Positions 60,512-64,000 of a stretch of DNA of 64,000 nt are shown here, piece after piece. This DNA is from Halopiger aswanensis (GTDB taxonomy: Archaea > Halobacteriota > Halobacteria > Halobacteriales > Natrialbaceae): contig NZ_RAPO01000001.1 in NCBI RefSeq assembly GCF_003610195.1, positions 620,001-684,000 on the forward strand, in the 5' to 3' direction. A program made the translations under genes and the position numbers. Under the pieces are notes generated by a model. It saw only the letters and a program-made list of their open reading frames with translations. It was not told the DNA's origin and ran no database searches. Numbering within the stretch: the first letter of the stretch is position 1; each line of letters begins with the position of its first letter.

Positions 60512-62065
60512 TCAGTCGCCGATCCAGTCCGCGAAACTCCCCTCGAGCAGGGTCTCGCGCTGGCGGTCGACGTACCGCCGCTGCATCGTCGTGATGGCGT
60601 CGGCGAGGCTCGCGCCGTCCTCGAGTTCGGCGCGAACTTGCTCGCGTTTCCAACTCGCGGGCGTGACGCCCTGTCGAACCCGCCGCCGGAGCGGATAGAG
60701 GTACTTCGCGGCCTCTTCCTCGTTCAGGCCGCGGTTCGTCAGCCCGTCCTCGGCGTGGGCCAGCAGGTCCTCGTAGAGTTCGAGGGTATCGGTCGTCTCC
60801 TTGCCGTCGTTGGTGATCCAGGTCAGGTCGGCCTCGAGACCGTCGACCATCGCGGCGTAGAAGTTCTCGCGTGCGACCGGCCAGTCGAGTTCCCGGACGG
60901 GGTGCTCGAGGCGGGTGAGACTCTGGAGCAGGCCGGCGAAGGCGGCGAGGAAGGCGGTGCCGTCGCGGACGGTCGGCTGGGCGGGGATCGGCCGGAACTC
61001 GATGCGAGCGTTGGCCGCCGAACGGGTCGGGCCGCCGAAGACCGGGCGAACCCACCGCCAGTAGGTACCGTGCTTGCGCCGGAAGTGGGGGAACTGGTCG
61101 TCGAACCGCTCGCCCTTCTCGACGGGCATCGGAACGATCGTGTCGTCGGTCGCGACGCGGTCGATCGCTTCGTCGACGGTCTCCAGATCGCGGGGGAACC
61201 GGACCTTCCCCTCGCCGGTGGTGGGATCGTTCAGGACGGTCTCGAAGACGCTGATCCGGTGTTCCATCCAGCCGTCTGCGAGGATCTCCTCGGGTGTCGC
61301 GTCCTCGTCGTACAGATCCGGCGGGAAGAAGGGTGAGTTAACGCCGAGCGCGAGGAGAGGGCCCGCGATCCGCAGCGCGTAGTTGAAGTAGTCCGGGAGG
61401 TCGGGCGCGTGGGGCACCTGATAGTGGGGCTGGATCGACGTGATGAGGCTCTCGGGCATGACGGTGTCGGCCTGCAGGGAAACGTGAGGTGCCTCGATGC
61501 GCATCCCCGCAGCCTGGGCCTGGTCGGTGTTGGCCATCGCGTGGTAGCGCGCCGAGTCGCTCATGTTCGTCGCGACGCGGATCGCGCGCTCGCTGCCGTC
61601 CTCGGCGGTCGCCGTTCGCTCGACGCTGTCCGTCAGGTACGTCGCCGCGTCCTCGCCCTCCGGCGGGATCGTCCAGAGCCCGTCGCTGACCAGTCGCATC
61701 CCCTCCGACTCGGAGACGGTCAGCGCCGTTCGCAGCCGAGATTTGACCTCCGACTCCTGGGCGAGGATCCCGTCGGCGTTCAGCGGCTGCGGGCTGGTCG
61801 TCATCTCCGCGTTGTGCAACCCGAGTTCCTTCTCGAACCCGATGAGCTCGAGCAGCCGCCGGGGCACCCGCCGGAGCGCGCAGTCGTCGTCCTTGACCGC
61901 GTAGAACTCGTACTCGAGGCCGACGATCGCCTGCGGGTTGTCGAAGACGCCGTTCTCGACCCCCTCTTTGATGACCTCGGCGTCTGCCGCGGCCTGCGTT
62001 TGATACGTCTCGGCGTCGACCGACAGGACGTCGGCGACCCGCGACGCGAGTTCCTCCTCGGGCAT
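60512..62065 (-). CDS. Glutamate-cysteine ligase-like protein
   Basis: 517 residues. VGLEYEFYAV (E-x-E-F) near residue 48 and FEKELGLHNAEMTTSP resemble the glutamine-synthetase-like fold of GCS2 ligases; R-I-E-F-R-P-I-P lies at ~365. Haloarchaea make gamma-glutamylcysteine as their thiol, but the proven GshA is shorter, so this may be a paralog with another amine or thiol substrate. TATA-like CTTTAAAG ~33 bp upstream (minus strand). Confidence 0.6.
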   Translation of the reverse strand: MPEEELASRVADVLSVDAETYQTQAAADAEVIKEGVENGVFDNPQAIVGLEYEFYAVKDDDCALRRVPRRLLELIGFEKELGLHNAEMTTSPQPLNADGILAQESEVKSRLRTALTVSESEGMRLVSDGLWTIPPEGEDAATYLTDSVERTATAEDGSERAIRVATNMSDSARYHAMANTDQAQAAGMRIEAPHVSLQADTVMPESLITSIQPHYQVPHAPDLPDYFNYALRIAGPLLALGVNSPFFPPDLYDEDATPEEILADGWMEHRISVFETVLNDPTTGEGKVRFPRDLETVDEAIDRVATDDTIVPMPVEKGERFDDQFPHFRRKHGTYWRWVRPVFGGPTRSAANARIEFRPIPAQPTVRDGTAFLAAFAGLLQSLTRLEHPVRELDWPVARENFYAAMVDGLEADLTWITNDGKETTDTLELYEDLLAHAEDGLTNRGLNEEEAAKYLYPLRRRVRQGVTPASWKREQVRAELEDGASLADAITTMQRRYVDRQRETLLEGSFADWIGD

Positions 62066-62315
62066 TGTTCTACTCGAGAGTGCGGACGCAACGGTCTTTA
62101 AAGCCGCCCTCGACGAACCGATACGGCTGCGATCCGAACCGGACTGGCGACGTTCGAGCGATTCACCGATCAGATAGAATCGGAACGTTCACGTCGGAAT
62201 ACGGTCCGGCGTGAGGGGGAGAGAGCCCGCACACCGCGTTCGTTACAGTCGAAAAATCGGCTCGGAAGACCGATCGTCTGGAACCGAACGATCTCTCGAG
62301 TAGCGATTCGCACTC

Positions 62316-63026
62316 CTAGAGTTGAACGGCTTTTTGCTCTATGAGAGTATGTGGCGGCCGCAACACTTCGATCGTTTGAGCCCCCGAACCGGTCGTAATC
62401 GTCAACTCCGCTTCTCCATCGTCGGATATCGGAGTCGGTTGTTCGAGATCGTCGTCGTAGACGAAATCGCTCGATTTCGTAACCGTTCCTAAGAGAATGA
62501 CGATCTCGATTTCGTCTCCCCGTTCGTCGAGCACCGTATTATCGTCGCCTTTGATCGATCGTGTGAAGAAAACGTTGTCCGAACCGTTTGTTGCGTTCAC
62601 TTCAGTCGGCAATCCGTTTGCATCGAACCCGTTCGTGTCATAATGAGTTAATATACTGTGATCACTATCGGCATACTCTATTATCGTACTATTGAGGTCG
62701 ATATTTCCAGCCCCGGGGCTTTTCTTGACTCGTAACCCGACTCGATAAATTTCGTCCGCATCGCTATCAGCTATGGATTCGATGTAGTCGTTCCTCCCAG
62801 TCTCACCGGCGGCCGACACTACTTGTAGATGGTCGGATACCTGCGCCGTACTCTCTTCACCAGTAGCTTCCGCCTGAGTCTGGAGAGAACCGGCTGTATC
62901 GATCAACACACCCGCAGCGATCGCCGAAACTAGTACCATCGCGATAAACACGATAAGCGTCCCAATACCCACCTGGCCTCGTTGATCCGACACGTCGTCC
63001 GTCTTCACAGAGAGTGATGCATCCAT
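62316..63026 (-). CDS. Orphan archaellin
   Basis: 236 residues. Class III signal: SDQRG/QVGIGTLIVFIAMVLVSAIAAGVLI, cut after Gly by PibD, with the hydrophobic assembly helix next. C-terminal domain has several N-x-S/T sites (NSTI, NATN, NGSD) for glycosylation and ends SGAQTIEVLRPP. No fla/arl genes flank it. Base composition is clearly more AT-rich than neighbours, so it may have been acquired separately. Confidence 0.9.
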   Translation of the reverse strand: MDASLSVKTDDVSDQRGQVGIGTLIVFIAMVLVSAIAAGVLIDTAGSLQTQAEATGEESTAQVSDHLQVVSAAGETGRNDYIESIADSDADEIYRVGLRVKKSPGAGNIDLNSTIIEYADSDHSILTHYDTNGFDANGLPTEVNATNGSDNVFFTRSIKGDDNTVLDERGDEIEIVILLGTVTKSSDFVYDDDLEQPTPISDDGEAELTITTGSGAQTIEVLRPPHTLIEQKAVQL

Positions 63027-63382
63027 TTAGACACGGAAACTCTCCCGCATTCGAGTATGAAATCTTCGGCCAAGTGATGATTGAGCTGACTTATACGGGT
63101 GGCGCTACCCGATGAATACCTGTCATATATCGTAGCTACTACTCTCTCGAACGTCGTCGATCGTCGCTTCCCCGTCCACACGCTTCCCGACTCCAATTCG
63201 TACTCGTCCCGCATCCGGGCGCTTGCGACCACACTGGAAGCGCGGTTATCGGAAGACACCACGGCATCCGGCGGACAATGATCGAGGGTAACCGAACGAA
63301 CACACCGCCAGACCCGCGATTCAGTTACATTATCGATAGCGTCTCAGAACCGTTTTACTCCCGCCGACGATAGACTCCGCCG
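63027..63382. other. 356-bp interval between archaellin and DNA ligase genes
   Basis: Two overlapping short frames exist: 63099-63281 (+, 60 codons) and 63005-63262 (-, 85 codons, overlapping the archaellin start). Neither has a family motif; the minus frame (RRSTTFERVVATIYDRY) could be a remnant. The archaellin promoter should be near 63055 (minus TTTCATAC). AT-richer than surroundings. Confidence 0.4.
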
Positions 63383-64000
63383 ATGCAGTTCGCCACGTTC
63401 GCCGACCGCGCCGCCGCGATCGAAGCCGAGCCCGCGGACCTCGAGATCGTCGCCCACGTCACCGACCTGCTCGAGGACGCGGAAGCCGACCTCGAGATCG
63501 TCGCCCGATTCGTGCAGGGCCGGGTCTTCCCCGCGTGGGACTCGACGACGCTCGATATCGGCCCGAGCGCGTGTTACGAGGCGATCGCCCGCGCAGCCGG
63601 GACGAACGTCGACGCCGACGACGTCGAGGACCGGCTCGCCGAAATGGGCGAGATCGGCGACGTGGCGGCAAGTTACGACTTCGGCGGCCAGCAGGGACTG
63701 GGCGCGTTCACCGGCGGTGACGACGGGAGCGGGGACGACCTCACCGTCCGCGAGGTCTACGACACTCTCGCCGACCTCGCGGCCGCCGAAGGGTCGGGCA
63801 GCCAGGATCGCAAGGTCGACCTCCTCTTCGGTCTCTTTAACCGCTGCTCGAGCGAGGAGGCCCGCTACCTCGCGCGGCTCGTCCTCTCGGAGATGCGCAT
63901 CGGCGTCGGCGAGGGGACCGTCCGCGACGCCGTTGCTGAAGCCTTCGACGTCCCCGAAGACAGCGTCGAGCGCGCGCTACAGGTCTCGAACGACTACGGC
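63383..64000 (+). CDS. lig: ATP-dependent DNA ligase (3' truncated by window edge)
   Basis: First 206 codons. N-terminal DNA-binding domain of archaeal/eukaryotic ATP-dependent ligases: MQFATFADRAAAIEAEPADL, VFPAWDSTTLDIG, DLLFGLFNRCSSEEARYLAR and LVLSEMRIGVGEGTVRDAVAEAF. The adenylated Lys motif lies beyond the window. Start ATG 63383. Seals nicks in replication and repair. Confidence 0.93.
   Translation, partial: MQFATFADRAAAIEAEPADLEIVAHVTDLLEDAEADLEIVARFVQGRVFPAWDSTTLDIGPSACYEAIARAAGTNVDADDVEDRLAEMGEIGDVAASYDFGGQQGLGAFTGGDDGSGDDLTVREVYDTLADLAAAEGSGSQDRKVDLLFGLFNRCSSEEARYLARLVLSEMRIGVGEGTVRDAVAEAFDVPEDSVERALQVSNDYG

Noticed and set aside
63005-63281. Short opposing frames (minus 85 codons, plus 60 codons) beside the archaellin
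   Set aside because: No motif, mutual overlap, and the minus frame overlaps the archaellin start. Kept only as a note in the interval.

Overview
The window is a dense, GC-rich stretch of a haloarchaeal chromosome. The proteins are strongly acidic, Tat-type secretion signals occur, and many genes have a TATA-like box about 26-30 bp upstream of the start codon, which suggests leaderless mRNAs. Archaeal markers include TFB, TFS, topoisomerase VI, JAMM, CofD/F420, beta-RFAP synthase, archaellin, DacZ and haloarchaeal PHA genes. CTCGAG-rich sequence and gene content fit the Natrialbales (Natrinema/Haloterrigena relatives), but that placement is inference. I saw no rRNA, tRNA, CRISPR array or insertion sequence. 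Two genes are cut by the window: dacZ at the left edge and an ATP-dependent DNA ligase at the right edge.

Layout. 1-3.2 kb: diadenylate cyclase plus an MscS-like channel, then a nucleoside phosphorylase, a DUF488 protein and cytidine deaminase. 3.2-8.4 kb: a BMP-type nucleoside ABC transporter operon on the minus strand (lipoprotein, double ATPase, two permeases) leading toward the deaminase, so import and salvage of nucleosides sit together. 8.5-10 kb: phosphohexomutase. 10-15 kb: polyhydroxyalkanoate locus, phaJ divergent from phaR-phaP-phaE-phaC-phaB. 15-17.1 kb: an adjacent proteasome beta/alpha gene pair behind an 18-bp perfect palindrome. 17-24.7 kb: regulator, nitronate monooxygenase, creatininase-family enzyme, MoaC, Nnr, acylphosphatase, OGG-type glycosylase. 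24.8-29.8 kb: UPF0212/DUF555 and UPF0058 proteins, small zinc proteins, TFB, an MBL-fold protein and a 38-residue zinc-ligand microprotein.

29.9-33.5 kb: topoisomerase VI (B then A). 33.7-43.3 kb: HTH regulators, an M24-fold protein without metal ligands, heme A synthase, a UDG-family protein, a J-domain membrane protein with a long Ser/Thr linker, Y-family polymerase and a Tat-exported cupredoxin. 43.5-46.3 kb: a minus-strand run of a RecA/KaiC-like protein lacking the Walker A lysine, a coiled-coil zinc protein, a hyperacidic four-Cys protein and TFS. 46.4-52.6 kb: beta-RFAP synthase, MobA, IlvD, RibL and JAMM. 52.8-58.5 kb: GntP permease, universal stress protein, S1/OB/DHH nuclease, a receiver-like protein without the phospho-acceptor Asp, and two small haloarchaeal proteins. 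58.6-62.1 kb: TIM-barrel protein, CofD (F420) and a glutamate-cysteine-ligase-like protein. 62.3-63.3 kb: an orphan archaellin in a visibly AT-richer pocket. 63.4 kb on: DNA ligase.

The most promising unexplained items are the tandem operator-like repeats at 24.8 kb, the proteasome palindrome at 15.5 kb, a possible structured RNA at 27.5 kb, the microprotein at 29.7 kb, the duplicated insert in TopVIB, and several catalytically 'emptied' enzymes (M24, RecA-like, receiver, MBL, second half of heme A synthase). All functions are assigned by reading motifs; no database search was possible.
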